From Capsicum annuum (taxonomy: Eukaryota; Streptophyta; Magnoliopsida; Solanales; Solanaceae): a DNA stretch of 64,000 bases. The DNA is taken from contig NC_061121.1 in the NCBI RefSeq assembly GCF_002878395.1, positions 130,012,925 through 130,076,924 of the forward strand, given 5' to 3'. Shown here one piece after another: positions 1-11,812 of this stretch. Below the pieces are notes generated by a model that was not told the DNA's origin, searched no databases, and saw only the letters and a list, made by a program, of their open reading frames with translations. The first letter of the stretch is position 1; every line of letters starts with the position of its first letter. Made by a program: the position numbers and the translations under genes.

Positions 1-42
1 CTCTAAGGCTCAAACTGGAAGAGAACTTTGCGGGGTATTACA
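1..42 (-). repeat. Right terminus of an LTR (mostly outside the window)
   Basis: The first 42 bases end in GGGGTATTACA. Read on the minus strand this is TGTAATACCCC, the usual start of a plant gypsy LTR and the same style as the El-6 and El-9 LTR starts in this window. The rest of the LTR would lie left of the window. The call rests on the terminus only. Confidence 0.5.
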
Positions 43-469
43 AACGTAGACTTTAATTAAACACACATGTGACACTTGGAAGATTTTCTCACATTCTGGC
101 AGCACGCGCTCATGCTCTCTAAGAGAATTAAAGGAAAAGCACATAGAATTATTAGGAACATTTCTATTATGGAGAACGTGGAAGATTTGCTTGATGATAT
201 TATATATAGATGCCCTTTATTCATACTACTCACATAGAGGCTAAAGTGTAAATATAAATTAAATGCAAGTCCCTATTCTAAAGTTCTCTACATTACTAGA
301 ATGTTTCGAGGACCTTCTATGCAATTCCATAGAATTCTAAGGTATTTCTATGAAACACTATTTATATCTCTAAAATGTTCCATTAAAGACTAGTGTTTTT
401 TCCATGTGAGCCTTACATATGTGCAACTTTATGCCATATAGAGCCTATGTGGCTTGATGGCATACTGGG
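43..469. other. Unassigned AT-rich spacer between two LTRs
   Basis: There is no ORF of note and no clear match to the other repeats in the window. Positions 280-375 repeat TTC/GAA-type words (AGAATGTTTC, AATTCCATAGAATTC, TATTTCTATGAAAC), as found in some plant copia LTRs. I could not find matching ends or a primer-binding site. This is the only candidate for older host DNA left of El-1. Confidence 0.4.
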
Positions 470-1189
470 TAACATTCACCAAAATCGAGCCATGTCATAT
501 GGGAACCTCAATCCCACATGAATCAGAGGTCGCCCTGATAATCCAACCTAATCATCACATCAATCACAATGGTTGGACTAATCCTAATTAAAAGATAAGA
601 TAGCGGAAAACATACTACAAGTTTTAACTTAAATATGTCTAAACAATTCATTAGATTCAACAAACGAGACATTACTCCCAAGTCCATAGTTATCCATAAT
701 ACCTAAATTCAAACTGATGTTTAGAAATGTATATGTCGGGACAAGCCTCCGATAATAGACAAACCAAGTCAAAATAAGACTAAGTCTAAATATAGGAGAC
801 CAGGAAGGAATGCCTTCCAAAGTAAGGAAGCTTACCAATCCAAAGTGAATGCACGAACTACTTTGATCACCTAATCACTATGTAGGAACAGAAGATGATG
901 CTCTGGCCTTTATGTCGCATGGGGACATAGCATCCGGAGACAGTTACTGGTTGGATCGCTAGCATGTAACTCAAGGATAAGGATAAAATTGCATCATTAA
1001 TCAATAACAAGTCAATATATCATATTCAACAATATTCATGACCTTATCCATACATACAGGTATATCACATGATAAACAAGTAAACAAGTCATAACAACAT
1101 TCTCAAAGAACTCAATCATGATACATAAAGTGGAGGACTCCGACCTTCCACACTTAGATTCAAACAAACCTTATTAGGTATGGGACTTC

Positions 1190-1610
1190 AAGCACATTAT
1201 CATATTACTTACACGAAGGACTTTAACCATGTATACACTCAATAAGTAAGGGACTATAACCACATACACATTCATTTAAGAAAGGGACTTTAACCACATA
1301 TGAACATTTATTTAGGCAAGGGTCTCTAACCATATTCCCACACATTAGACAGGGGAATCTAACCACAAGCCATATTAGATAGGGCACTATAACCCAAGCC
1401 ATTTCATTTGATAAGGCACTTTAACCTAAAGAGATGTCATTGTGCTAGGGCCTTTAACCACAAATGATTTTATTAGGCAAAGAACTTAAACCTCAATCCC
1501 TTTTATTAGACAAAAGACTTTAACCTCAAGCCATTACGACTATCATTAGTTAATATTGGGACTCAGACATTTTGTCAATTGACTTTAACCCATTTAGACA
1601 ATTAAACACT
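1190..1610. repeat. Degenerate tandem array, unit GGGACTTTAACC (El-1 3' LTR copy)
   Basis: About ten degenerate units of 30-40 bp follow the pattern (A)GGGACTTTAACC(A/T)CA...CATTTATTAGGCAA. The core GGGACT(T/C)TAACC is the most conserved part. The matching array in the other LTR is at 23990-24345, so the array predates El-1 insertion. Weaker units also occur in the 3' untranslated segment at about 18120-18290. Confidence 0.8.
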
Positions 1611-2373
1611 ATACATGACCACATGGTCCTTATGGGAGCCTTTGTTTCTTTACCATTTCAATAGGCCAATGCCTTAATTAAATTCATCATACAATTACCT
1701 TTATGGTCATCAAGACCTTCATAAACTATTCACATATCACTGGAAATCTTATACTACATTCTCACCACACTTTAGTTCAACACACAATTCAAGTTCATAT
1801 TCATGTTTAGAGACTTTAACCCCTCATTAACCATCAATCAATAAAGTCATCAATTTTACCTAAGTGGCTCATAATAACTTTACAATGTCATTTAAAAACT
1901 ATTCATACATATTGGGCCATTTCCTTAGTTCAAGACATCACCAACATAGGGCTAGATAATTCACTTAGATATTTTAACAAACACCTTGTGTGCATGCCTT
2001 TATGAAGGCCATTTTCATGGTAGAAATCATTAAGATTAGAGTTAGTCAAGACTCATATTTTATAAATTACACAACAAGTAGCCCCATGTTCAAATCATCA
2101 TCAATAACATATATAAACACAAGTCTAAGAAAAAGTCAGCATTATTCATTATTAGGCAACAAAATCCTTTTTATTTGATTTAAAAATCACTATGTACACT
2201 TACTAATTCAAGTTTAAAATACATAGTTTAGATTTATTTATCAAAGGGAAGAATTACATGACTTAGAAAACTTGATTTACCAAGAATCTTGACTTCACTT
2301 TTCCTCTTGAAGATCTTCCTCGAAACACTAGCCTTCAATTCTTTAAAATGAGTTTAAGAGAGTATTTAGGGTG

Positions 2374-2378
2374 TTTGA
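2374..2378. repeat. El-2 target-site duplication TTTGA (partner 17382-17386)
   Basis: The perfect 5-bp duplicate lies immediately outside TGTTAGCC...ATTTCA. The unoccupied sequence at 25171-25182 carries TTTGA once. Confidence 0.9.
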
Positions 2379-3241
2379 TGTTAGCCTCCTAAGTCTGTAT
2401 TTTAATAATGAAAAACTAACAAGTGGATCATTTTTGGATATCCAAGATCACAGATAAAAGAAGCTAGCTCTATAAATAGAAGGATAACCAATCATAAGAA
2501 GACCATGGCACTCAAACAAGCATGGCAAGCAAATTAATCAAAGATCTTAGAAATGGAAGGATATCACAATCCTAAAATCATGATATATTAGATCAATTTT
2601 ATCAATTAGAAAATAAATTTGGATCTAAACAAAATAAGGAAGGCTACAATTGTCACATGGATATGAAGACTAAAAAGAAAGATAGATCATAGAGATATCT
2701 GATATGGATGTGATCCAAAGCCATATATGGACATGTCAAATGGCTACATTCCTCATCAATGAATTAATTTAAATACTTGATTGAGAAGAAATATCTTGTG
2801 TTTCCTTGTGAAGAGTAGAAACCAAAGACTATAAATGATGAAGACCAAAGACAGACACTTCTTATGCAACTTCAAGCAAAAAATTTAAAGTGTCTCAATC
2901 TTAGTCTCACAAGGCTTTGTAACTTTGGTTTACAATTTTTATATAAAGAGTAGGATCGATTCAGCTTTGTAACATCAAATGAAGCTGTGTCACAAGATCG
3001 CAAGAGCAAAGTAAGTCTTTAGAACTTATTTTCTATCATTTTACTCGAGCCAAACTTTCAACGATCTAAGAAAACTTTGAAACCCAATGGGACTGGATGT
3101 AGACATCACATTGGTGTTCCAAACCAGGATAAATCTTTGTGTTATTACATTAAGTTTTGTTATTTACATACTTAACTATTCTAAATTTAATCTGTATGGG
3201 AGGTTTTTTGATCTGCAGACGAGTCGACTAAGAGGAGCCAT
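2379..3241 (+). repeat. El-2 5' LTR, first 863 bp
   Basis: This piece aligns with 16482-17344 of the 3' LTR from TGTTAGCCTCC to GATCTGCAGACGAGTCGACT. El-3 interrupts it at about 3241. The last 50 bp of this LTR reappear at 11746-11798, giving a total of about 915 bp against 900 bp for the 3' copy. Confidence 0.87.
2469..2480 (+). promoter_or_regulatory. TATA-like box in El-2 5' LTR
   Basis: TCTATAAATAG is a good plant TATA match. The 3' LTR has lost it (CTCTAGGAATGG at the same place). A second candidate, CTATAAATGATG at 2829-2840, is kept in both LTRs (TATAAATAATG near 16921) and may be the functional one. Confidence 0.4.
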
Positions 3242-4757
3242 TGATGAGTGATAATTTTACCACTCATTCTGACTCAACATTTGTGTACCTTTCCTTGTTT
3301 TGAATGAATAAATAAGACATAATTGCGATTAAACACACTAATATCCACACTTTGTAGCCATAGAGTTAATGAGATAGAAAGATATCAATTGGAGCTTAAA
3401 CTGATCAAAAGAAAGCAAGAAGTGCAGCTGAAGACCTGAAGCAAAATGGTCTCAATTACCGTAGTAGCAGTCTGATGATTGCAATCACAATAGTTAAGAG
3501 TGGTCTATCAACTGTGGTAGCATAAGCTAATCGCGATCGTGGTAAATATGACCACAGATAAGCTGGTACGATCGCAGCTCAACGAAAGATTATAGCTCAA
3601 AGGAAAAACTAGAAATGCACTTAGCTGATCCTAATTTTGACAAATAGACTCAAACCCTAGTAATCATCATATGTTCTATCTTCCCCAATAGTTAGGTTTT
3701 GTTCTTGAATTCATAGCCTCCATTCTTGAAGAAGAAAATATTGTACAAATTTTGGGTGAATAATACATTGAAGTAACTTCTACGTGGAGGAATAGCTCAC
3801 TTCCATTGGAGATTTGTGGGAGTTCAAAGTTTGAAGTAACATTCATTTAGTCTTCCATAAATAATTTCAATGGAAATTATGGGTATATCATTGCTTATTT
3901 ATCTTATGTGTAGCCAGATCTCTCTCTTGGGGTTATGTCTTAATAAGGATTAAAGTGTGTATGGTTTGTAATGTTAGCTTTTATATTGTAGTTCATGTTG
4001 TTGCGTTTCATCATTACTTGACCCATTTGGTTGGAATTTATGGTTGAAAGCCCCAAATACCCATATGGGTTTGATGGGTGAAAACTCTAAACTCTAGAAA
4101 GCTTAGATCCATATTTGAAAGAAGGTTTTGGGTGAACTTTAGGAATTCATATTATCCATGAAAGAGGGATTTAGATACCAAAGCAATGGTAGATGATTAT
4201 GTGTGTAGTTTGCTAATCTATTACTATCTTAGACATAAAGGTTGTTGTGATGTTAACTTTACCATGGGTTTCATCCTAGAAATAGGGATGCCTAAATTGA
4301 GGTTTGGTTACCAATTGTTGAACACACCCATCAGGTATTCGAAAGAATTAATCGGTTAAAGTTTGATGTTTTGTTGAAAGACTAGAATTAATACCTATAA
4401 CTGGACCTACCCATATTTGACCTGCTAAGAATAAAGTTGGCTATTAGTATCTACCTTTCACTTCCGTTAGTAATACATAATCCCAATATCCATGCCTAAT
4501 TGATAACACTCTAAATATTTATAGCCCCAAATTTATACTAGAAAAACCCAAAAGGAAATTTTAGTGTTGATACTTCTCTCCCCTATTTTTATCTTTGTGT
4601 AATATTGGTTTGAATTTAACATTTACCTATTATTTTGAATTAACTTGATTTCCATTCATATTATTCCTCATGGATTTGACCCCAACGCTAAAGTTGGGTA
4701 AATATATTAATGACGACTACCTTGCACTTAAATTGATGTGTAATTTGAGTGTATTCA
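3242..4757 (+). repeat. El-3 5' LTR
   Basis: It starts TGATGAGTG and ends GTATTCA just before the primer site. It aligns with 10207-11745 along its length at roughly 85 % by eye. It holds a GCGATCGCGG-type word tract (3449-3590). Confidence 0.85.
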
Positions 4758-4762
4758 AAAAA

Positions 4763-4780
4763 TGGTGCCGTTGCTGGGGA
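4763..4780 (+). other. El-3 primer-binding site (tRNA-Asp type)
   Basis: TGGTGCCGTTGCTGGGGA starts five bases after the LTR end. It differs by two transitions from TGGCGCCGTTGCCGGGGA, the site complementary to plant tRNA-Asp used by Athila-like elements. The other elements in this window use initiator-Met-type sites. Confidence 0.8.
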
Positions 4781-4895
4781 ACAATTTGGCATATTGAGTA
4801 AGTTTGGAATTCTAGCATACTTGCTTAAATTCAAACTTCCATATATATGTTTGTGATTTTCTTTTGTTTCTTGTGCTAGGTAGATTTTTGTTTTT

Positions 4896-6049
4896 ATTTC
4901 TCTTTTCCCTATGGCGTTTTCCAACAAATATGATTTTGGTAGTTGGAAGTCATATCTTGATGACCCATGTCCATATTGTGACATATCACACTTTGGAATA
5001 GATTACATATATGCTCCTTAAAGAGAGAGAGAGAAATACCATCTCGATCCTATTGGGAGTATACTTGTTCTTTGTGCGGTGGGCGAAATAGACATTGGAG
5101 TGATTGCTCAAATGCCCCCTTCCCTTATTATGCTAACCGAGTTGCTAGTTTTTTTTATGTGTTTGATAAGTCTTATTATGAGGCAAAGGAAGAGAAACAT
5201 ACCAGATCCAATAGTCTTGAAATAATATTGCAAACTATTTTGGATTGGGTTTTCATAACAGGGGAGAATGTGCAAGACATAAATCAATCTAATGAAGCAT
5301 TTGGAAGAGAAATTATCAAGATTGAGGAAATGGATAAGGATGAAATTCTTGATATCACCACTACCTTGCCGACTTCCCAAGAGGAGGTAAATCAAGAAGA
5401 GAAACCAAGCTATGATGATGAGCTTGGTAGTGAAGAATCCTCGATGATTTTTGAATCAAATGATGTGGAAGATGCCTAAATAAAGGGAATGGTACTAGAG
5501 TCAGAAGAAGAACCAAAGCTAATCTCTTATGTGGACTCTAGTTTAATTTAGGGTGAAGACGCTTTGGAGGAGGCAATTTCGGAATTAGGGGTTAGACCTC
5601 ATTCAAACCATTTTTCAACATTATGCCTAGATGATGTGATGAGAATCTATCCACCTAGACAAATGCTGGATTATAGAGAGATGAAGTATGATTCCTATAT
5701 CTTGGAATTTGATATTCTGAAGGAGCATATGGAACCCCTTCCATCAATGACCAAGGAACTTATTACCTGATATGAAACTAGTGGCCTATTGATGTGTTCA
5801 CCTTTTCCTAAGGATACAAACCAAAAGTTTGATGTCAAATTGGCTAAAAGGTTCAAGTCTTCAAAATGGAAAGATCGAAGCTCCCTCGTCATTTCTTCAC
5901 ATCTTCCAAGTTTCATCTTGGAAGATTTGAATCTTCTATCCCTTTTCCACCCATTGGATAGTGAACAAAAAATAGGATGGAGATTCAAATCTTCTAAGTT
6001 GCATAACAAAAGGAAATGGTGGAGGCATCATTCCACGATGTTAAACTAA
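4896..6049 (+). pseudogene. El-3 ORF1: broken zinc-knuckle (gag-like) protein
   Basis: The first ATG context, at 4911, gives a short product with a C-x2-C-x3-H start (CPYCDISH), which stops. About 50 codons later another frame carries a compact knuckle, CSLCGGRNRHWSDC (spacing C-x2-C-x5-H-x3-C, one residue shifted from the usual retroviral CCHC), near 5064-5105. An acidic Glu/Asp/Ser-rich tail follows to the stop at 5479. Two further short open stretches run to 5770 and 6049. I see no protease, RT or capsid motif. The likely role is a gag-derived RNA-binding protein of a non-autonomous element. The longest frame has no ATG of its own upstream of the knuckle, so it is a fragment. The exact protein family is not recognised. 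Confidence 0.5.
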
Positions 6050-7024
6050 GCGCTCGATGAGAGGCAACCCAACACGCCATGAAAAGTGGCTCATATCCTT
6101 TTTATTTAAGCATGATAGAGTAGCTTTAAAATTTTTATTTGTTCATGAATATTCTATAAAATATTGGTGCTCATAGGAAGATTGATATGAAATGAAAAAT
6201 AAATGTGTGAAAATAGCATAGTGGATTAAATTGAGGAGTGCAGGGGCCCTAAAATCTGGTCCCAGTTACCGCGACTGCGGTTCGTGTCAGTTTAATTGAC
6301 CATCCAAATGCCATTTGCTCACATACACTTTTCTTAAAATTCTCTCAAACCCTCTAAAATTTTTGGCTTTGTGTTGCATATCCAAGTTTCCTCTCAACCA
6401 CTTGCATCATCTAATTTGGCAAGTTGTGTCAACTCCCTTTGTTTGGATATAATTGCATGCTTAGAACTTGTAGTTAGGAAAGTCTTGAAATAATGTTTTC
6501 ACTACTAAATGCATGCCTATTTGTGATTATTGTTATGGTTAGATATTGTAGTTGGTGTACACACTAATGGGGAAGTCTTGATTACCCAGATTTAAGTTTT
6601 AAACGGTTGAAATGATCGTGCACACCATGTGTTTGATTTAATGCCCCAATGAGTTCAATTTGAATTCTTTAAAGTTTAGGGATATAATCACACATTCTAG
6701 GCTTAAATTACTTTCTTATAATATTGATATGCCTAGTTGAAATAAGGAATTGGGGTTAAAATTATGTTTAAAGCATTGTGTCAAATATGTTGACTAAGGT
6801 CTCAGATATCGCGATCGCGGCACCACGGTCGCGGCCACTGCGTCATGATCTCTATATCTGAGGGCAATGTCTGTAGGAACCCAAAATTCTGCACACCTAT
6901 TTCTGCCACCAAAACCTTCTATATCACTTCCATATGAGCTTATCTGCTTGATTTAGCATGTTTTTGATATGATAATGCTAATTTTGGTCTAAGTTGCATT
7001 GCTTACCGGTCCTAATCCTCAAAG
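6050..7024 (+). other. El-3 spacer between ORF1 and ORF2, with LTR-like GCGATCGCGG words
   Basis: No ORF is supported. Two tracts (6262-6300 and 6805-6850) carry the same CGCGATCGCGG/ACCGCGACTGCGG words seen in the El-3 LTRs, separated by AT-rich DNA. This suggests the spacer contains LTR-derived or leader-type sequence. Confidence 0.5.
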
Positions 7025-8272
7025 ATGGAAGAATTTGACAAATCCAGATTCATGGCCGCGCAATGCCTAAATATCTACTATGCAAACTTTCCAAGGGCTA
7101 ATTTACTCCCTGAAAAGGATATCAACTTAGACAAAGTAGAGAAAAAGTTCCCAAACTTTCATGCCAGACTAACTCATATTGGGTGGATGTGCTTTGAACA
7201 AGAACCTTATTTTGTTATGAGCACTGGGTACGTGAATTCTATGCTAACCTAAGCATAACTTCTTTCACAAACTTAGTGATGAGTATTAGGGGAAAACAAG
7301 TGACCTTTGGGATAGAGCGGATCAACGAGGTATATAGACTTCTAAATGCCGACATGGGGAAGTTCCATGGAAAATCATATGAGCCAGGGACCTGGATGAC
7401 AAATATTTTATGTCTTTGAAAAGAGGTTCCCTGGGCTACCACCAAGAGAGACATTTTAATGAATGGTTTCACAGCTGAGGCCATGCTTTGGCTGAATATA
7501 ATTTGTAAACGAGTATCGCCATGCACTCACATGACCATTGTAAGAGACATGCGAGCTCAAATAGTAGCCTGTCTTCTCTTTAGCATCAACCTAAATATGG
7601 TCGAGAGTGTGCACTCAGAGTCGAGGTACTTCAAAAATCATGGAGGTACACATATTATCCTTCCTTCCCTTATCATAGAGATATACAAGAGGGAATAGGT
7701 GGAGGAATATGCTACAGATACCTGGGTACTCCTTGGCATCCAGATCTTCCCACTCAAGTTCAAGGGTGAGGGTGCTCCATGTCAGACAAAAAAAAGAAAG
7801 GTGGACTCAGGTAAGTCAACCTAGGAGAGCACAGATTCTTATAAACCTTCACCAGATAGCCCTTTTAAGGACATCTTAGGTCAGATGCAGGAGGTTAGAG
7901 AGCTAGTGTCCAGGTTGCCTCAGGGCCCAGAAGATTCCTCCACCACTTTCTACTCATATGTGACTCAATTTGATTATGATATTTACCCAAATGAGCAGAA
8001 GAAGCAGCAAGCCACTATTGCCAAGTTGGAGAGAGCCTACTTATCCTTGGCCAAAGAACATAGGTACCTCAGGGAATTCAATGAGAAGGTGAAGAAGAGG
8101 GATAAATTTTTTATCCCATTGTGGAAGGGGTAAAGGGATTGTGGAAGGTCCTAAAACCCCATAATAGATTGCCTTCTCCCTGGGTGGAGACTGATGACGA
8201 GGCCCCTGCTAATAGGTTAGCTGATGATACTGGTAGTGATGGTACAGATTCAGTGGGAGAGGATATCTCTTG
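7025..8272 (+). pseudogene. El-3 ORF2: plant putative transposon protein (Transposase_32-like), broken
   Basis: The start at 7025 (MEEFDKSRF) is a good ATG after a clear spacer. The first frame stops at 7252. The frame is restored at 7459-7698, where residues around MNGFTAEAMLWLNIICKRV and the segment ending RAQIVACLLF match the pattern I know from plant putative transposon proteins (Pfam Transposase_32: a Trp-rich helix, then THxxTVxRxRAxLVAxLL). From 7885 a Lys/Glu-rich region with heptad character (EQKKQQATIAKLERAYLSLA) looks like a coiled coil and ends at 8133, with a short tail to about 8272. No catalytic triad is visible, so the family name does not prove transposase activity. Such ORFs travel inside non-autonomous LTR elements in dicots. 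Function is unknown. Confidence 0.55.
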
Positions 8273-10206
8273 ATGTAGGTTTATGGAGGCCCCTCTTACT
8301 CTTGCTTTATTGCACATGCAGTAAGGACACTACATTTCTTTTAGTTAGGGGTACCCCTTGATTTGTATTATTTTGTTGTTTGATGATGGATATTTCTTTT
8401 AATGTTGTTTTGGGATGATATTCTTGATATTATTCTGTTTTGTTTTAGGGGATGCTACATTTTTTGGGAACTCTGGTGCCACCCACGTTTTATGGATTAT
8501 CATGTTTTTTTAGTTTTAGTTTTTCCTTTTACTTTTAACTTATTTTGATTTTGGTGAAGCATGACTAGCTTTGACCTATGGTAGATTGAGTGACAACATT
8601 CTTAAAGGTAAAGCGTCGTGTTTGGGTTTTGAGACATAGATGTAGGGGAAGTCTGAGTACTCGTAGCGTAAATGTCATGAGTGCAAGGGAAGTTTGAGTA
8701 CCTATAGCATTGTTAATTGTAAATTTGGGATCATATTCTACACCATTGGTGAAGTTTGAGGAGCCATATGGTTGGTTTTCCTATTTTGAGCCAAAATATG
8801 AGACTAAGACTTTGGTTGTAGTCATAGTTTAGCAAATTGTGCGGGATGCTAATGAAAAATGAACAACTCCCTCCATATAAAATTGTCAAAAATCAAGGCC
8901 ATGGACATGAACAATTTTGTAACAAAATTTTTTCTCTTTTTATGACTCCACAAATTTTTGACTTGTAAATAGTGATAGATACTCCAATTTTGTCTCTACC
9001 GAAAAAGACAATTGACCCTCCTTGGCGAATTTTACATGCCATAAATGGTGAACTATTTGCATTCATCCCTTGTGTACTTGTGTTATCTAGAACTTGCCCC
9101 GTTATTCTTTCAAAGCTATTTTTGATTGTAATTGGTTGGAGAAGTGATCTTAGGCCACCTTGTGACATTGGAAGTTCACTCTAGCCTAAAACGCATATCG
9201 ATACATAAATATAATCCCTAGTTACTCACTTTGAGCCTTCGGACCTTTCTTTGGCAAACATATTATAAACCATGAACCATTCTATGTATCCCTGTATGGA
9301 GCCATACCTTCTTTGAACTTAAAAATTCAACTTAAGGCTAAAAGCCTAAGTTGGGGTGGTGAAGATTGATTGAAGTAAGTCTGGGGTAACGAACTTTCAA
9401 GTGAAATGCCTAAGTTCCTAAGCATTTAAAACAAATGAATAGAAAAAGAAAGGGTCCAATAAAGGAAAGAATTGCATAAAAATTACAAGTAAAAGAAATA
9501 TAAGATAATGGGTGAACAAAGAAAGCAAAAATGTAGGCATATGAAAAGTGAGAAAATAAAGAGGAGTGGCCCATAGTAAAAAAAGTGAATTAAATAGTGT
9601 GATGTAGATTTTCAAGGAAGGGTGTAGCTATGTTTTTCCCAAATGATATTCTACCCTAACCCGAACCTACGTTTCAAGATCAAAATATCCTTTGAGATCT
9701 TCAACCATTTACTTTCTTTGTACTGGTGATTGAAAATAGGGGAAAGCCTATGGTACGACACTTATTAACATAGAGAGTTCCTTTGTGAGGGAGAGATTTT
9801 TTGCACTTAAATTCCTTGTTACATATTTGGCATCTTGGTGTGTGGAATTTTCTCCTTTTTGTGAGGAGGCATGTGAACAAATTGAGATAGGTTATTTTTT
9901 CACCTTCCGAGCAATGAGGCAAATAGAGTATAGCTTAGTTGTGGTTAAAAGGGAGTCACTTCTAGAGTATTGGTTTTTGTTTCTTAGTTTCTCTTTAAAT
10001 TCCTATGTATCCTTGGGTATTGAATCTTTTGATGAGTTGTGTAGTGGAAAATAGCTTAGCCCATGTGCAATGAGCTTTTTGTGGTAGTGACTACGGTTGA
10101 AGTCATTATGACCTTTAAGGAATAAAGTTTGGGAATAGATAATTGTCATATCATGGTAAGAGGTAGTGTTGCTTGAGGACAAGCAAAAGCTTTAAGTTGA
10201 GAGTAT
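8273..10206 (+). other. El-3 3' non-coding region ending in the polypurine tract
   Basis: There is about 1.9 kb without a supportable gene; the short ORFs present overlap on both strands. It ends in TTGAGGACAAGCAAAAGC at about 10173-10190 and GTTGAGAGTAT before the 3' LTR. This conserved pre-LTR signal is known from Athila/Tat-type elements. Confidence 0.65.
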
Positions 10207-11745
10207 TGATGAGTGTTAATTTTACCATTCATTTACACTCAGTACTATTCATTTACACTCAGCATTCATGCACCTAACCTTATTTTGAATGAATATATGA
10301 GATATAATTGCGATTAAATTCACTAATATCCATAATTTGCATACATAGAGTTAATAAGATAAAATGATGTGGATTAGAGCTTAAACTGGTCAAAAGGAAA
10401 CAAGAAGTGCAGCTGAAGACTTGGAGCAGAATGACATCAGTTATCGTAATCGCGGTTTGATGATCACGATCGTGGCAGTCAAGCATGGTCAATCAACTGT
10501 GGTCAAGTAATCCAAACTACAGTTGCAGTAGACATTGCCCCAGCCAAGATAGTGCGATCGCGGCTCAACGAAAGATTGCAGCCCAAGGGCAAAACTGGAA
10601 ATCCACTTAGTTGATCCCAATTTTGAAAAAAAGACTTAAACCCTAGTAATCATCATATATTCCATCTTCCCTAATATTTAGGTTTTGTGCTTGAATTCAT
10701 AGCCTCCATTCTTGGAGAAGAAAATATTGAACAAATTTAGGGTGAAGAATACATTGGAGTAACTTCTAAGTGGAGGAATAACTCACTTCCATTGGAGATT
10801 TGTGGGAGTTCAAAGTTTGAAGTAACATTCACTTAGTCTTCAATAAATCATTTTAGTGGATATTATGGGTATATCATTGCTTATTTATCTTATATGTATC
10901 TAGATCTCCCTCTTTGGGGTTATGTGTAAATAGGGATTAAATTTTGCCTGATTTGTAATATTAGCTTCTATTTGGTAGTTCATGTTGATGGGTTTTATAA
11001 TTGCTTGACCAATTTGGTTGGGATTTGTGGGTGAAAGCCCCATATACCAATATGAGTTTGATGGGTGAAAACTACAAATTCTAGAAAGATCCAAGCCATC
11101 TGGGAAAGAAGGGCTTTAGGTAAACTTTAGGAATTCATATCATCCTTGAAAGAGGGATGTGGATACCAATGTAATGGTAGACAATTATGTGTGTAGTTTG
11201 CTAGTCTATCACTATCTTATACATAAGGGTGGTTGTGAAGTTTACTATACCATGGGTATTATTCTAGAAATAGGGATTCCTAAATTGAGGATTGGTTACC
11301 AATTGTTGAACACACCTATTAGGTATTCGAAAGAATCAATGGATGAAAGTTTGATCGTTTGTTGAAAGACTAGAATCAGAACCTATAATAAAACTTACCT
11401 ATATTTGACCTACTAAGAATGAAGTTGGCTATTAGTATCCACGTGTCACTTCCCTTAGTATTACATAATCCCAAGATCTGTGCCCAATTGATAAAAATCT
11501 AAATATTCATAGCCTCAAATTTGTACTAGAAAAACCCAAAAAGAAACATTAGTTTTGATACTTATCTCCCCCATTTTTATCTTGGTGTAATATTGGTTTG
11601 AATTTAAAAACCATCCATTATTTTGAATTAAAATGATTTCAATTCACATTATTCCTCGTGGATTTAATATCAACTCCAAAATTAGATAAATATATTGATG
11701 ACGACTGCCTTGCACTTAAATTGACATGTAAGTTGAGCATTATCA
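10207..11745 (+). repeat. El-3 3' LTR
   Basis: This is the partner of 3242-4757. Near its start a word of about 15 bp, ATTCATTTACACTCAG, is tandemly duplicated (10227-10262); the 5' LTR lacks the second copy. It ends TTATCA, after which El-2 LTR sequence resumes (GTAGTCGATTCAC). Confidence 0.85.
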
Positions 11746-11798
11746 GTAAGTAGTCGATTCACAGAAGAAAATTTCAATTTACCCCCTCTTGAATTTCA
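11746..11798 (+). repeat. El-2 5' LTR, last piece
   Basis: AGTAGTCGATTCAC...CCCCCTCTTGAATTTCA matches the end of the intact 3' LTR at 17328-17381. It proves that El-3 sits inside this LTR. Confidence 0.88.
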
Positions 11799-11800
11799 AT

Positions 11801-11812
11801 TGGTATCAGAGC
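11801..11812 (+). other. El-2 primer-binding site (initiator tRNA-Met)
   Basis: TGGTATCAGAGC, two bases after the LTR end, is the standard plant copia primer site complementary to initiator tRNA-Met. Confidence 0.88.

Larger units (their letters stand above)
470..2378 (-). repeat. El-1 3' LTR, distal piece
   Basis: This piece aligns with 23257-25180 over its whole length. Shared tracts include the ATATGGGAACCTCAA...CCCACATGAAT block, the GGGACTTTAACC array and the segment ending GAGAGTATTTAGGGTGTTTGA. It stops at 2378, where the copia LTR starts with TGTTAGCC, and resumes at 17387. The outer end reads TAACATTC where the other LTR has TGACATGC. Confidence 0.88.
3242..11745 (+). mobile_element. 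El-3: gypsy-like non-autonomous element nested in the El-2 LTR
   Basis: LTRs of about 1.5 kb start TGATGAGTG (3242-4757 and 10207-11745). The primer site is TGGTGCCGTTGCTGGGGA, complementary to a tRNA-Asp-type 3' end, and the 3' tract is GAGGACAAGCAAAAGC. This combination is typical of Athila/Tat-related plant elements. Between the LTRs there is no protease, RT or integrase. There is a zinc-knuckle ORF (4896-6049) and an ORF resembling the plant putative transposon protein family (7025-8272). The element interrupts the El-2 LTR, whose two halves resume exactly on either side. A clean 5-bp target duplication could not be read (GCCAT left, GTAAG right). Confidence 0.82.

Noticed and set aside
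465..469. Target-site duplication for El-1 (CTGGG against GTGGC)
   Set aside because: Only three of five bases agree, so it was not reported as a feature.
3237..3241. Target-site duplication for El-3 (GCCAT against GTAAG)
   Set aside because: There is no acceptable match. The LTR end on the right is uncertain by a few bases and later mutation may have erased the repeat.
5072..5479. ORF apparently starting with Met at the knuckle
   Set aside because: The first codon is TTG, not ATG, and the knuckle starts upstream of it, so this is a fragment of a longer broken ORF and not a separate gene.
11159..11365. 68-residue ORF in the El-3 3' LTR
   Set aside because: The matching region of the 5' LTR (about 4180-4380) is interrupted and no domain is visible; it is chance coding in an LTR.
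11801..11812. Possible tRNA gene end (TGGTATCAGAGC)
   Set aside because: It lies directly after an LTR as a primer-binding site. No cloverleaf can be formed around it, nor around 27034.
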